The notes beneath the pieces were generated by a model. The model was given only the letters and a program-made list of their open reading frames with translations. It searched no databases and was not told where the DNA came from. A DNA stretch of 64,000 nt from Kitasatospora sp. SolWspMP-SS2h. GTDB lineage: Bacteria; Actinomycetota; Actinomycetes; Streptomycetales; Streptomycetaceae. Below are positions 48,467-57,600 of this stretch, in pieces; positions within the stretch are counted from its first letter, which is position 1; every line of letters begins with the position of its first letter. The stretch covers positions 1-64,000 of the forward strand of contig NZ_QLLT01000018.1 in the NCBI RefSeq assembly GCF_003259315.1, written 5' to 3'. Position numbers and translations under genes: made by a program.

Positions 48467-48518
48467 CGCAGGTCACGGCGCGCCCCCGCAGGTCACAGCA
48501 CCCGCAGGTCACAGCACC
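48467..48518. repeat. 16-bp tandem repeat containing the E2 stop codon
   Basis: Two identical 16-bp units, CGCAGGTCACAGCACC, at 48487-48502 and 48503-48518, with a related CGCAGGTCAC 20 bp further out at 48467. On the gene strand each unit reads CTGTGACCTGCGGG, so the last codons and TGA stop of the E2 gene (48509-48511) are duplicated downstream. The gap 48273-48466 holds no convincing gene. Confidence 0.85.
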
Positions 48519-49813
48519 CGCAGCAGCGTCCCCGGCCGCTCCACGCAGTCCGCGACGAACCGCAGGAAGCCGCCCGCCGTGCCCCCGTCGCACACCCGGT
48601 GGTCGAAGGTGAAGGAGAGTTGGGTGACCTGGCGGACCGCCAGCTCCCCCTGGTGCACCCACGGCTTGGGGGCGATCCGCCCCACCCCGAGCATCGCCGC
48701 CTCGGGGTGGTTGAGCAGCGGCGTCGAACCGTCCACCCCGAACACGCCGTAGTTGTTCAGCGTGAACGTCCCGCCGGTCAGCTCCGCCGGGGCCAGGGTG
48801 CCCTCCCGGGCCGCCCCGGTCAGCCGGGCCAGCTCCTCGGACAGCCGCTCGGTGCCCAGCCGCCGGGCGTCCCGGACCACCGGCACCAGCAGGCCGCGCG
48901 GGCCCTGCGCCGCGAACCCCAGGTGCACGGCCCGGTAGCGGCGCACCGACTCGCCCTCGACGCTCGCGTTCAGCTCGGGGAAGCGCTCCAGCCCGGCCAG
49001 GCAGATCCGGGCCAGCAGCGCCAGCACGCTCACCTTCGGGCCCGGCACCTGGTTCACCTGGGCCCGCAGCGCCATCAGTTCGGTGGCGTCCGCGTCCACC
49101 CAGCAGGTCGCGGCCGGGATCTCCCGGTGGCTGCGGGTCAGCTTCTCGGCCACCGCCCGGCGCAGCCCGCGCAGCGGCACCAGTTCCCCGTCCGGGTCGG
49201 TTCCACGTGGAACGGCGACCGGCTCGGGCGCGGCGGACGCCCCGATCGCCCGCTCCACGTCCCGCCGGGTGACCAGCCCGTCCGGCCCGCTCCCGGCCAC
49301 CTCGGCCAGGTCCAGCCCGTGCTCCCGGGCGATCCGGCGCACCAGCGGCGAGATCACCGCCACCACGGCCGGAGCCGCCACCGGAGCCGGAGCCGCAGCG
49401 GGCTCGACCACCACGGCGGACGCGACGGGCACGGCGGACGCGGACGCGGGCGTGACCCCCGGCAGCACCCGCCGCCGTCCGGCCCGCCGGGCCTCGGCGA
49501 CCCCGTACCCGACCAGCGGGCGCTCCACCGCGGGCTCGGCGGCCGGGGCGTCCCCGGGCGCGGGCGCCACCGCGACGGTCACCAGCGGCGCGCCGACCGG
49601 CACCTCCTGTCCGACCTCGCCGTACCGCGCGGTCACCACCCCGCCGTACGGGCAGGGCACCTCGACCACCGCCTTGGCGGTCTCCACCTCCACCACCGGC
49701 TGGTCCACGGCGATCACCTCGCCGACCTCGACCATCCAGCGCACCACCTCGGCCCCGGTGAGCCCCTCACCGAGGTCGGGCAGCGTGAACTCGCGGACCA
49801 CGGGCACCGCCAT
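48509..49813 (-). CDS. bkdC: Branched-chain 2-oxoacid dehydrogenase E2 (dihydrolipoamide acyltransferase)
   Basis: 434-residue acyltransferase core of the complex. One lipoyl domain (residues 5-80, lipoylated Lys in VEVETAKAVVEV), an Ala/Pro linker, a peripheral-subunit-binding domain (SPLVRRIAREHGLDLAEVAG, about 155-190) and the catalytic domain with the HxxxDG motif in FTFDHRVCDGGTAG. The ATG at 49813 shares one base with the E1beta stop. Acyl-CoAs from this complex supply branched starters for fatty acids and polyketides. Encoded last in E1alpha-E1beta-E2; a separate E3 is not here. Confidence 0.92.
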   Translation of the reverse strand: MAVPVVREFTLPDLGEGLTGAEVVRWMVEVGEVIAVDQPVVEVETAKAVVEVPCPYGGVVTARYGEVGQEVPVGAPLVTVAVAPAPGDAPAAEPAVERPLVGYGVAEARRAGRRRVLPGVTPASASAVPVASAVVVEPAAAPAPVAAPAVVAVISPLVRRIAREHGLDLAEVAGSGPDGLVTRRDVERAIGASAAPEPVAVPRGTDPDGELVPLRGLRRAVAEKLTRSHREIPAATCWVDADATELMALRAQVNQVPGPKVSVLALLARICLAGLERFPELNASVEGESVRRYRAVHLGFAAQGPRGLLVPVVRDARRLGTERLSEELARLTGAAREGTLAPAELTGGTFTLNNYGVFGVDGSTPLLNHPEAAMLGVGRIAPKPWVHQGELAVRQVTQLSFTFDHRVCDGGTAGGFLRFVADCVERPGTLLRVL

Positions 49814-50820
49814 CACTCCTCCCATTGGAGCCGGGCGACGGCGTCCAGGATCCGGTCCACCCCGGGCAGGTGGTGGTGCTCCAGCATCGGCGGCGGGTAC
49901 GGGACGTCGAAGCCGGTGACCCGCAGCACCGGCGCGGCCAGGTGGTGGAAGCACTTCTCGGTCAGCCGGGCGGCGATCTCCGCCCCGGCCCCGCCGAAGC
50001 CCGCCGACTCGTGCACCACCACGGCCCGGCCCAGCGAGCGGACTACCTCGCAGGCGGTGGCCTCGTCGAACGGCACCAGCGAGCGCAGGTCGAGCACCGC
50101 CAGGTCCCACCCCTCGGCCTTCGCCGCCTCGGCGGCCTCCAGGCAGACCGGCAGCGAGGGCCCGTAGGTGACCAGCACCGCGGAGCTGCCGGGGCGGCGC
50201 AGCACGGCCTTCCCGATCGGTTCGACGGCCGCCGCCGGGTCCCACCCGTCCTTGCCCCAGTAGAGCCGCTTGGGCTCCAGGAACACCACCGGGTCGTCCG
50301 AGGCGATCGCGGCCCGCAGCAGCCCGTACGCGTCGGCGACGGTGCCGGGGGCGACCACGTGCAGGCCGGGGGTGGCCGCGTAGTACGCCTCGGAGGCGTC
50401 GCTGTGGTGCTCGACGCCGCCGATGCCGCCGCCGTACGGGATGCGGACGGTGATCGGCAGCGGGAGCTTGCCGGCGGTGCGGTTGCGCATCTTGGCGACG
50501 TGCGAGAACAGCTGCTCCAGCGCCGGGTAGGCGAAGGCGTCGAACTGCATCTCGACCACCGGGCGCAGCCCGTACATGGCCATGCCGACGGCGGTGCCGA
50601 GGATGCCCGCCTCGGCCAGCGGGGTGTCCAGGCAGCGGTCGGGGCCGAACTCGGCGGTCAGGCCGTCGGTGATCCGGAAGACGCCGCCGAGCGCGCCGAC
50701 GTCCTCGCCGAGCACGTGCACGGTGTCGTCGGCGCGCAGCGCGTCGCGCAGCGCGAGGTTGAGGGCCTGCGCCATGGTGCCGGTGCGCGGGCCGGACTGC
50801 TCGCGGGTGGCGGTGCTCAT
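49813..50820 (-). CDS. bkdB: Branched-chain 2-oxoacid dehydrogenase E1 beta
   Basis: 335-residue beta subunit of the thiamine-dependent decarboxylase. Characteristic stretches: VHVLGEDVGALGGVFRITDG near 33-52, DTPLAEAGILGTAVGMAMYG near 64-83, and FDAFAYPALEQLFSHVAKM. The transketolase C-domain carries VLDLRSLVPFDEATACEVV and VVVHESAGFGGAGAEI. Its ATG overlaps the E1alpha stop by 4 bp (ATGA). It forms the heterotetramer with E1alpha. Confidence 0.94.
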   Translation of the reverse strand: MSTATREQSGPRTGTMAQALNLALRDALRADDTVHVLGEDVGALGGVFRITDGLTAEFGPDRCLDTPLAEAGILGTAVGMAMYGLRPVVEMQFDAFAYPALEQLFSHVAKMRNRTAGKLPLPITVRIPYGGGIGGVEHHSDASEAYYAATPGLHVVAPGTVADAYGLLRAAIASDDPVVFLEPKRLYWGKDGWDPAAAVEPIGKAVLRRPGSSAVLVTYGPSLPVCLEAAEAAKAEGWDLAVLDLRSLVPFDEATACEVVRSLGRAVVVHESAGFGGAGAEIAARLTEKCFHHLAAPVLRVTGFDVPYPPPMLEHHHLPGVDRILDAVARLQWEE

Positions 50821-51986
50821 CGGCCGGGCACCTCGGCCTCCGCGGCGAGTTCGGCGGCCAGTCGGGCGGCCTGCTCGCGCAGCTGCTGGGTGGGTTCGGC
50901 GTAGACGTGCGCGAACAGCGACATCGGGTCGAGCTCGGGGTCGGCGTGGAACTCGGCGCGCATCCGGGCGGCCAGCTGCTCGGCCCGGTCGGCGGCGTCG
51001 GCGACCAGGTCCCCGTCCAGCAGGCCGCGCCCGCGCAGGGCGTCCTCCAGCAGCCGGACCGGGTCGTGCGCCTGCCAGGCGTCGACCTCCTCGGCCGACC
51101 GGTAGCGGGTGGCGTCGTCGGCGTTGGTGTGCGCCTCGACCCGGTAGGTGAGCGCCTCCACCAGGGTCGGGCCGCCGCCGGTGCGGGCCCGCTCGACGGC
51201 CTCGGTGAGCACCTGGTGCACGGCGAGCGCGTCGTTGCCGTCGACCAGCCGGCCGGGCATCCCGTAGCCGACCGCCTTGTGGGCCAGGGTCGGGGCGGCA
51301 GACTGCCGGGTCAGCGGGACGGAGATCGCGTAGCCGTTGTTCTGCACCAGGAACACCACGGGGGCGTGCAGCACGGCCGCGAAGTTCAGGCCCTCGTGGA
51401 AGTCGCCCTCGCTGGTGCCGCCGTCGCCGAGCAGGGCGAGCGCGACCGTGTCGTCGCCGGCCAGCCGGGCGGCGTGCGCCAGGCCGACGGCGTGCGGGAC
51501 CTGGGTGGCCAGCGGGGTGCAGAGCGGGGCGGTGCGGGTGGCGCGCGGGTCGTAGCCGGTGTGCGCGTCGCCGCGCAGCAGGGTGAGCGCCTCCAGCGGG
51601 TCGACGCCGCGGGCGACCACGGCCAGGGTGTCCCGGTAGGAGGGGAACAGCCAGTCCGCGGGGCGCAGCGCGAGCGCGGCGGCCACCTGGCAGGCCTCCT
51701 GGCCGGTGGAGGCCGGGTAGACGGCGAGCCGGCCCTGCTTGGTGAGGGTGGTGGCCTGCTGGTTGTAGCGGCGGCCGGCCACCAGTCGCCGGTACAGCTC
51801 GCACAGCAGCGCGGGGTCGGCCGCCTCGGCGGCGGGGGTGCCCAGCACCCGGTACGGCTCGGCGTCGGGCAGCAGCGGGGCGGGGTCGGAGCGGGGCGCG
51901 GTGGCGCCGGGCCGCCAGCCGGGCAGGTCGGCCGGGTCGGCCGCTCCGGCTCGGGCGGCCTGCTTCCTGTGGTCCAGGACGGTCAT
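50817..51986 (-). CDS. bkdA: Branched-chain 2-oxoacid dehydrogenase E1 alpha
   Basis: 389-residue alpha subunit. The TPP/Mg motif is LLGDGGTSEGDFHEGLNFAA (about 197-216) with the distal Asn in VQNNGYAISVP. The phosphorylation-loop region reads YRVEAHTNADDATRYR. Family stretches include QGRLAVYPASTGQEACQVA. The ATG at 51986 has GGAGG 8 nt upstream; a GTG three codons earlier is less likely. First gene of the operon, divergent from the Lrp regulator. A pyruvate dehydrogenase of the same fold cannot be excluded, but E1alpha/beta with Lrp is the bkd arrangement. Confidence 0.93.
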   Translation of the reverse strand: MTVLDHRKQAARAGAADPADLPGWRPGATAPRSDPAPLLPDAEPYRVLGTPAAEAADPALLCELYRRLVAGRRYNQQATTLTKQGRLAVYPASTGQEACQVAAALALRPADWLFPSYRDTLAVVARGVDPLEALTLLRGDAHTGYDPRATRTAPLCTPLATQVPHAVGLAHAARLAGDDTVALALLGDGGTSEGDFHEGLNFAAVLHAPVVFLVQNNGYAISVPLTRQSAAPTLAHKAVGYGMPGRLVDGNDALAVHQVLTEAVERARTGGGPTLVEALTYRVEAHTNADDATRYRSAEEVDAWQAHDPVRLLEDALRGRGLLDGDLVADAADRAEQLAARMRAEFHADPELDPMSLFAHVYAEPTQQLREQAARLAAELAAEAEVPGR

Positions 51987-52133
51987 CTCGGGCACCTCCG
52001 GGGTGATGGGGGCTCCCTACCGATTGTTCGGTCGTCTGGTCATCTTGACCATATCCCCGTCAGGACGGTGGACAGTCGGCCGAAAGGGAGGTCTGCTGGG
52101 GCCAGCACGTCCAATCACGAGGGGTGGGGGGCC

Positions 52134-52601
52134 ATGTCGGCTGAACAGGTGTCCAGACTCGACCGGGTGGACCGGTCGATCCTGCGGCTGCTGCAGCAGG
52201 ACGGCCGGGCCTCGATCCGCTCGGTGGCCGAGCGGGTGCACGTGTCCCGGGCGAACGCGTACGCCCGGATCTCCAGGATGGTCGAGGACGGCGTGATCCG
52301 CGGCTTCACCGCCCGGGTGGACCACGAGAAGGCCGGGCAGGCCGCGTCCGCGTACGTCACGCTGCGGATCGTGCAGAACTCCTGGCGCACCGTGCGCGAG
52401 CAGCTGCTGCGCCTGCCCGGGGTGGCGCACATCGCGCTGGTCGGCGGCGACGACGACGTGCTGATGCTGGTCCACACGGCGGACAACCGGGCGCTGCGCG
52501 AGCTGGTGCTGGGCAGCATCCAGTCGATCCCGGAGGTGCTGGGCACCCGCACCATGCTGGTGTTCGAGGAGACCGACCAGATCCCGGCGGACGGCCCGTA
52601 G
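52134..52601 (+). CDS. Lrp/AsnC-family regulator, likely of the bkd operon
   Basis: 155-residue single Lrp unit. HTH LDRVDRSILRLLQQDGRASI and VSRANAYARISRMVEDG (8-55), then the RAM domain with SAYVTLRIVQN and VAHIALVGGDDDVLMLVHTA (98-117). It is divergent from bkdA; the 147-bp gap has AT-richer stretches (GATTGTTCGG, CATCTTGACCATATC) that are candidate Lrp boxes. It is expected to sense branched-chain amino or keto acids (inferred from neighbours). Confidence 0.9.
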   Translation: MSAEQVSRLDRVDRSILRLLQQDGRASIRSVAERVHVSRANAYARISRMVEDGVIRGFTARVDHEKAGQAASAYVTLRIVQNSWRTVREQLLRLPGVAHIALVGGDDDVLMLVHTADNRALRELVLGSIQSIPEVLGTRTMLVFEETDQIPADGP

Positions 52602-52613
52602 CGGGGCCGGGGA

Positions 52614-52657
52614 CGCCGCCGCCCCGGACGGGAGGGATCCCGTCCGGGGCGGCGGCG
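52614..52657. terminator. Bidirectional terminator between Lrp and amidase genes
   Basis: A perfect 20-bp stem (CGCCGCCGCCCCGGACGGGA) with a 4-nt loop, 12 bp after the Lrp stop and 13 bp after the convergent amidase stop. This is the strongest hairpin in the window. Confidence 0.92.
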
Positions 52658-52670
52658 CGGTGCGTCCGGC

Positions 52671-55631
52671 TCAGTTGGTGCCGGCCACCGCCAGGGACTT
52701 CGCCTTGTAACCGTTGCCGGCCACGCCGGGCACGCCGATGTCCATCCAGCCGGTCCAGGAGCCGCGGGCGTAGTCGCCGTTGGCGTTGTAGACGCGGCCG
52801 TCCCCGGAGACGCCGAATAGCCGCAGCGTGGTGCCGGTGTAGGTGGCGCCCAGCTTGGTGAGGTAGACGCCCCCGCCGGTGGCCTGGGTGACGCTGGACC
52901 AGGGGACCCAGCTGCCCACCGCGTAGTCCGCGGTGGCCTGCAGGATCCTGCCGTCGGTCAGCAGCGCGAGCAGGTACTGCTTGCTGCCGCTGGTGACGGT
53001 GGTCAGGTTCGCCAGCGGCCAGTCGAGGACCCCGACGGCCCCGGTGACGTCGCCGTAGCCCCAGCGGCCGCGTGCGTAGTCGCCGTCGGCCACGTGGATC
53101 CGGCCGTCGGTGCCGATGCCGTCGATGTGCAGCACGCTGCCGTTGACCGCGGCCGTGATCCTGGTCAGCGCGCCAGCGGGCTGCCCCAGCACGGCGGACA
53201 CATCGGCCCAGGGCCGCCAGGTGCCGGCCGAGTAGTCGGCGATGGCCTCCACGATCCGCCCGTCGACCAGGGCCAGCACGTGCATGGTGCTGCCCATGGT
53301 GACCACCGTGGCCTCGGTCGCCGAGGAGGGGAGCACCCCCGCGGCGCCGGTGGTCTGGAGGTCGTACCAGTCGCTCCAGACACCGGTGGCCACGTTCCGG
53401 TCTGCGGTGTACAGGTGCCCGCCCGTCAGCGCCACGGCGTGCGGCTGGCCGTTGACGTAGGTCAGCGAGTCGGTCTCGGTCGTGCCGGGCTCGGGCGCCG
53501 GATTCGCGAACGCGGTCGGGCGGTACTTCTCCCACACCCCGCGGGTGTAGTTCGCCGCGGCGCTCATCGGCCCGTTGTTGGTCTGGGTGAGCAGCTGCAC
53601 CCGCTCCCCGGAGGTGAACACGTTGGTGGCCGCAGGCACCAGCCTCACGTCGTTGATGGAGACGTAGGCGAGCCGGTGGTTGTAGCGGATTGCGAAGTAC
53701 CGCTGAAAGCCGCTGACCGTCTTGGCGACGTCGTTCAGGTTCGGTGCGTAGTACGTGTCGCCGTTGACCTGGTTGCTCACGAAGTAGTCGTTGCCGTTGG
53801 ACTGGTTGACCGGGGTGCTCGACAGCATCACGTACGACTGCCCGGCCGGCAGGACGGCGTCGAGCGGCGAGATGTTCGGACTGGGCACCGGCACCCCGGC
53901 TCCGGTGTACGCGGAGTCCTCCGGGTAGGCGCGCCCGTAGAGCGGGATGCTGCCGGTGGAGGACTTCGGGGTCACCAGGTACTGGCCGAGCCGGTTGTCG
54001 GCGGAGGCGATCGAGCCGTCGTTCCAGAACCAGGCCTTCCGGCCGTCGTACCAGATCGCCGTCCAGTTGCCCTGGATGTCGGCGACCACGTAGCTGGCGC
54101 CGGCGACGGCCTTGTCCGTCCAGTCCGAGGCGTTCTGGGTGCCGTTGCCGATCAGCGGGCCGTTCGGCGCGGTGTAGAGGTAGACGAAGTTCGCCGGCTG
54201 CAGGGGCGCGCCGTTCACGGTCGGCCGGTAGGCGTTGGAGAACGGCGGGCTGATCACCACCCGGCCGCCGACCACGTAGCCCCGGTCCGCGGCGGGACGG
54301 CCGCCGACCAGGTCCATGTAGTGGTTCCAGTCCCAGAACGTGCCCGGGTCCCAGTGCATGCCGGCCACCGCGCTCTGGGTCGGCCCGGGCACCTCGTCGT
54401 GGCCGATGATGTGCTCGCGGTCCAGCGGGACGTGGTACTTGTTCGCCAGGTAGGCGGTGAGGTTCGCCGAGGACTGGTACAGCTGCTCCGAGTACCAGCT
54501 GGCGCCGCTCAGCGCGTAGCCCTCGTGCTCGATGCCGATGCTGTGCTGGTTGACCGTCTTGTTGCCGGCGTGCCAGGCGATGTTCTTGTCGGCCACCATC
54601 TGCGTGATGTGGCCGTCGTTGGAGCGCAGCAGGTAGTGCGCGCTCGACTGGTTCGCCGGGTTCTGGAAGACCGACAGCGAGCCCGCGTACCCGCCCTCGG
54701 TGTCGTGGATGACGATGTACTGGACGTCCTGGTCGGTCCGGTCGGCGAGCGTGTAGTTGCCGTAGTCGCCGTTGGCGGCGGCGTACGCGGCCGGCTGGAA
54801 GTCGCAGGCCGCGGTGGCCGGGCACTCGATCGGATCGGCGGCGGCCAGCCCGGTGCGCCCGGCACCGCGGGAGGCGGCCTCGGTACGGACCCCGCGGTCG
54901 ACCGCCGGGCTCTTCGCCTCGGCGGCCGGGTCGGCGGCGAGCCGCACCGGCTGGCCCTCGGTGGTGGTCCGGGCGGCGCCGGCCCCCAGCGTGCCGTAGA
55001 CCCGGTCGGCGAACTCGCGGCCCTCGCCGCCCGCGGCGGCGGCCACACCGCCGTTGCTGAACCGGACCACGGCCTGGTACCAGTCGGCCGGGTCGGCGGA
55101 CGGCTTGCCGCCGGCGGCCCGCTGGTAGTCGGCGAGCAGGGCGGCGCCGCCGCGGATGCTCTGCAGGGTGTCGGTGCGCAGCTCGGCGGCCGGCCGGCCG
55201 GTGAGCCGGGCGGCCGCGTCCAGGGTGTGCAGGGCGGGGCTGTCGACCGGCGACACCGGTGCGGCGGCCACTCCGCGCTTCCCGGCCGGTCCGCCGTCGC
55301 CGCGCAGGTCGACCTCCGGCTCGGCGGCCGCCCGGGCGGCGACCTCCGCCAGGTCGACCTGGGTGAGACCCATGACGTTGTAGTTGCCGGTGGTGCTGGG
55401 CAGTCCCTGGTGCGACTCCCACCGGGTCTGCTGGTAGGAGACCGCCAGCAGCAGTGCGGCCGGGACCTTGAACTCCTTCGCCGCCGCGGCGAACTGCTCC
55501 TGCAGCCCGGTCGGCGCGGTGGGCGCGGCGAAGGCGAGTCCGCCTCCGGCCAGTCCGGACAGAAGGACCGCGGCCGTCGCCGCCGCGGTCAGCGGCGCAC
55601 GACGGAACGCCGTCCGATGGTGACGGATCAC
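52671..55631 (-). CDS. Large secreted N-acetylmuramoyl-L-alanine amidase with propeller-like tail
   Basis: 986 residues. A Sec signal peptide (RRAPLTAAATAAVLLSGLAG, ending near FAA) is followed by a lysozyme-like helical region (about 40-210, FKVPAALLLAVSYQQTRWES and NYNVMGLTQVDL). The amidase_2/PGRP domain spans about 300-440: zinc His in YIVIHDTEGGY, WHAGNK, HSIGIEHEGY, the second His in HIIGHDEVPGPT, and the Asp in HWDPGTFWDW. A middle domain of unknown type follows. The last 270 residues contain four to five similar units such as GRIHVADGDYARGRWGYGDV, resembling beta-propeller lectin-like repeats. Predicted to cleave peptidoglycan outside the cell. Confidence 0.88.
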   Translation of the reverse strand: MIRHHRTAFRRAPLTAAATAAVLLSGLAGGGLAFAAPTAPTGLQEQFAAAAKEFKVPAALLLAVSYQQTRWESHQGLPSTTGNYNVMGLTQVDLAEVAARAAAEPEVDLRGDGGPAGKRGVAAAPVSPVDSPALHTLDAAARLTGRPAAELRTDTLQSIRGGAALLADYQRAAGGKPSADPADWYQAVVRFSNGGVAAAAGGEGREFADRVYGTLGAGAARTTTEGQPVRLAADPAAEAKSPAVDRGVRTEAASRGAGRTGLAAADPIECPATAACDFQPAAYAAANGDYGNYTLADRTDQDVQYIVIHDTEGGYAGSLSVFQNPANQSSAHYLLRSNDGHITQMVADKNIAWHAGNKTVNQHSIGIEHEGYALSGASWYSEQLYQSSANLTAYLANKYHVPLDREHIIGHDEVPGPTQSAVAGMHWDPGTFWDWNHYMDLVGGRPAADRGYVVGGRVVISPPFSNAYRPTVNGAPLQPANFVYLYTAPNGPLIGNGTQNASDWTDKAVAGASYVVADIQGNWTAIWYDGRKAWFWNDGSIASADNRLGQYLVTPKSSTGSIPLYGRAYPEDSAYTGAGVPVPSPNISPLDAVLPAGQSYVMLSSTPVNQSNGNDYFVSNQVNGDTYYAPNLNDVAKTVSGFQRYFAIRYNHRLAYVSINDVRLVPAATNVFTSGERVQLLTQTNNGPMSAAANYTRGVWEKYRPTAFANPAPEPGTTETDSLTYVNGQPHAVALTGGHLYTADRNVATGVWSDWYDLQTTGAAGVLPSSATEATVVTMGSTMHVLALVDGRIVEAIADYSAGTWRPWADVSAVLGQPAGALTRITAAVNGSVLHIDGIGTDGRIHVADGDYARGRWGYGDVTGAVGVLDWPLANLTTVTSGSKQYLLALLTDGRILQATADYAVGSWVPWSSVTQATGGGVYLTKLGATYTGTTLRLFGVSGDGRVYNANGDYARGSWTGWMDIGVPGVAGNGYKAKSLAVAGTN

Positions 55632-55751
55632 CTGCTGATACCTCCCCTGGGCTCCGCCTGCCGTACCCGACCGACGGCCGGGGGCGCGGATCAGCAGTGA
55701 ACGTACCAGTCCGTCAGGACACGGACCACGGTGTTCTGACGCGCCGTCGGG

Positions 55752-56336
55752 TCAGCGGGCGCGCAGCCCCTCGAAGGCGAACCGGGCCACCGCGTCGGGC
55801 AGCGCCTCGGTGCCGCGCTGCCCAGGGCGGTACCACTCCACCAGCGAGTTGACCGTGCCGAACAGCAGCCGGGTGGCCAGCCGGGGCTCGACGTCGGCGC
55901 GCAGCTGTCCGGCGGCGACGGCGTCCTGCACCAGCTCGGCGACCCGGTGGTCGAAGTCGCGCCGCCGCTCCAGCGCCCACTGCTCGGTGCCGGTGTTGCC
56001 GCGCACCCGCAGCAGCAGCGTCACGTACGGCAGCTCGGCCAGCAGCACCTCGGCGGTGCGGCGCACCACGTGCTCCAGCCGGTCCACCGGGCGGCCCGCG
56101 GCGGCGGCCGGCTCGTCGAGGATCGCGAACAGCGCGTCCAGCGCCCGGCCGACGGCGAGGCGCAGCAGCTCCTCCTTGCCGCGCACGTGGTGGTAGATCG
56201 AGGACTTGGAGATCCCGGCGGCCCTGGACAGGTCCTCCATCGAAGTGCCGTCGTAGCCGCGTTCGTTGAAGACCTGCACGGTGACGGCGAGCAGCGAGCC
56301 GACGGTGTAGGCGGCGCGCGGGGGGTGATCGGCCAT
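55752..56336 (-). CDS. TetR-family regulator (PaaR-like by context)
   Basis: 194-residue repressor. HTH VTVQVFNERGYDGTSMEDLS and AAGISKSSIYHHVRGKEELL (about 17-57). The ligand domain ends with RLATRLLFGTVNSLVEWYRP, a TetR_C pattern. Streptomycete paaN genes are often accompanied by a TetR regulator of this size, and a TetR-type operator lies upstream of paaN at 58998. Binding to it is an inference. The gap to the next gene is 47 bp. Confidence 0.85.
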   Translation of the reverse strand: MADHPPRAAYTVGSLLAVTVQVFNERGYDGTSMEDLSRAAGISKSSIYHHVRGKEELLRLAVGRALDALFAILDEPAAAAGRPVDRLEHVVRRTAEVLLAELPYVTLLLRVRGNTGTEQWALERRRDFDHRVAELVQDAVAAGQLRADVEPRLATRLLFGTVNSLVEWYRPGQRGTEALPDAVARFAFEGLRAR

Positions 56337-56383
56337 GCGACGAGTATCCCCGGGGTCGCGGCGGCCCGCCCCGGCGGGTGGTC

Positions 56384-57451
56384 TCAGACCCCGGCCCGGC
56401 CGGTGCCGTCCACGGCCTCGGACCTGGCCTCGGACCGGATCCCGGACCTGGCCTCGGGCCTGACCGCCGCCCGGGCCGCCGTCCGGGCGGCGGCCCGCCC
56501 GGCCGTCCCCGCGGTGTCCTCGGCGACGAAGTAGGCGGGCCGGCGCTGCACCGCGCTGTAGATCCGGGCCACGTACTCGCCGAGCAGTCCCACGCAGATC
56601 AGCTGCACCCCGCCGATGAACAGCAGGCCGACGAAGAGCGAGGTCCAGCCGGGCACGGTGGCGCCGACCAGGTAGACGGTCAGGCAGAAGGCCAGCAGCA
56701 GCAGGCAGGTGAAGAAGGCGACGGTGCCCAGCCAGGTGGCCAGCCGCAGCGGGGCGGCGGAGAAGCCGGTGATGCTGTCCAGGGCGAGCCGGACCATCTT
56801 GGTCAGCGGGTACTTGGTGCTCCCGGCGACCCGCTCCTCGCGGACGTAGCGCACCTCGCCGCTGGGGAAGCCCAGCCAGGGCACCAGGAGCCGGTAGACC
56901 CGCTGCTGGTCGGGCAGTTCCCGGAGCGCCTCGACGGCCTCCCGGCTGAGCAGCCGGAAGTCGCCGGCGTTGGACGGCACCTGCCGCCCCACCAGGCGGC
57001 GGATCAGCCAGTAGTAGCCGCCGGCCGTCCAGCGCTTGAAGCCGGTGTCGGTGGAGCGGTCCTCGCGCACCCCGTACACGATGTCCAGGCCCTCGCGGCG
57101 GGCCAGTTCCAGCATGTCGGGGATCTTCTCCGGCGGGTCCTGGAGGTCGGCGTCGATGCTGGCCACGTAGGCGCCGACGGCGTGGTCGAGGCCGGCGGTC
57201 AGCGCGGCCTGGTGGCCGCTGTTGCGGCGCAGCCGGACCATCCGCAGCTCGGGCCAGTCCGCGGACAGGTCGCGCAGCAGGGCGGCGGTCTTGTCGGTGC
57301 TGCCGTCGTCCACCGCGAGCACCTCGTAGCGGGCGCCGAGGCCGTCCAGCACCGGGCGCATCCGGGCCGCGAAGGCGGGCAGCGCGTCCTCCTCGTCGTA
57401 CATCGGGACGACCACCGACAGCAGGGTGCCCTCCTGAGCCGCTGCAGTCAT
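56384..57451 (-). CDS. Membrane GT2 glycosyltransferase, GtrB/ArnC/DPM1-like
   Basis: 355-residue polyprenyl-phosphate sugar transferase. The GT-A domain has LLSVVVPMYDEEDALPAF, VLAVDDGSTDKTAAL, the metal motif SIDADLQDPPE near residue 97 and the acceptor-binding SNAGDFRLLSREAVEAL. Two C-terminal membrane helices (LATWLGTVAFFTCLLLLAFC, LFVGLLFIGGVQLICVGLLG) end in GEYVARIY, the GtrB-type signature. An Ala/Arg/Asp-rich tail follows. Predicted to make sugar-P-polyprenol for the neighbouring lipid-linked transferase. The ATG at 57451 has GGGAG 7 nt upstream. Confidence 0.88.
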   Translation of the reverse strand: MTAAAQEGTLLSVVVPMYDEEDALPAFAARMRPVLDGLGARYEVLAVDDGSTDKTAALLRDLSADWPELRMVRLRRNSGHQAALTAGLDHAVGAYVASIDADLQDPPEKIPDMLELARREGLDIVYGVREDRSTDTGFKRWTAGGYYWLIRRLVGRQVPSNAGDFRLLSREAVEALRELPDQQRVYRLLVPWLGFPSGEVRYVREERVAGSTKYPLTKMVRLALDSITGFSAAPLRLATWLGTVAFFTCLLLLAFCLTVYLVGATVPGWTSLFVGLLFIGGVQLICVGLLGEYVARIYSAVQRRPAYFVAEDTAGTAGRAAARTAARAAVRPEARSGIRSEARSEAVDGTGRAGV

Positions 57452-57600
57452 CAGTTTCTCCCGCCGAGTGGGTGACGTCCGTCCGATGGTGGGGAGTGTA
57501 GCCACGTGCCGTCCCGTCAGGTACGGACCAGTGGTGCGTGCCGTAGGCTCGCCCGAGAATCCGGGCGGCCCGGCGGGGCCCGAGACCCAGACAGGACCTG

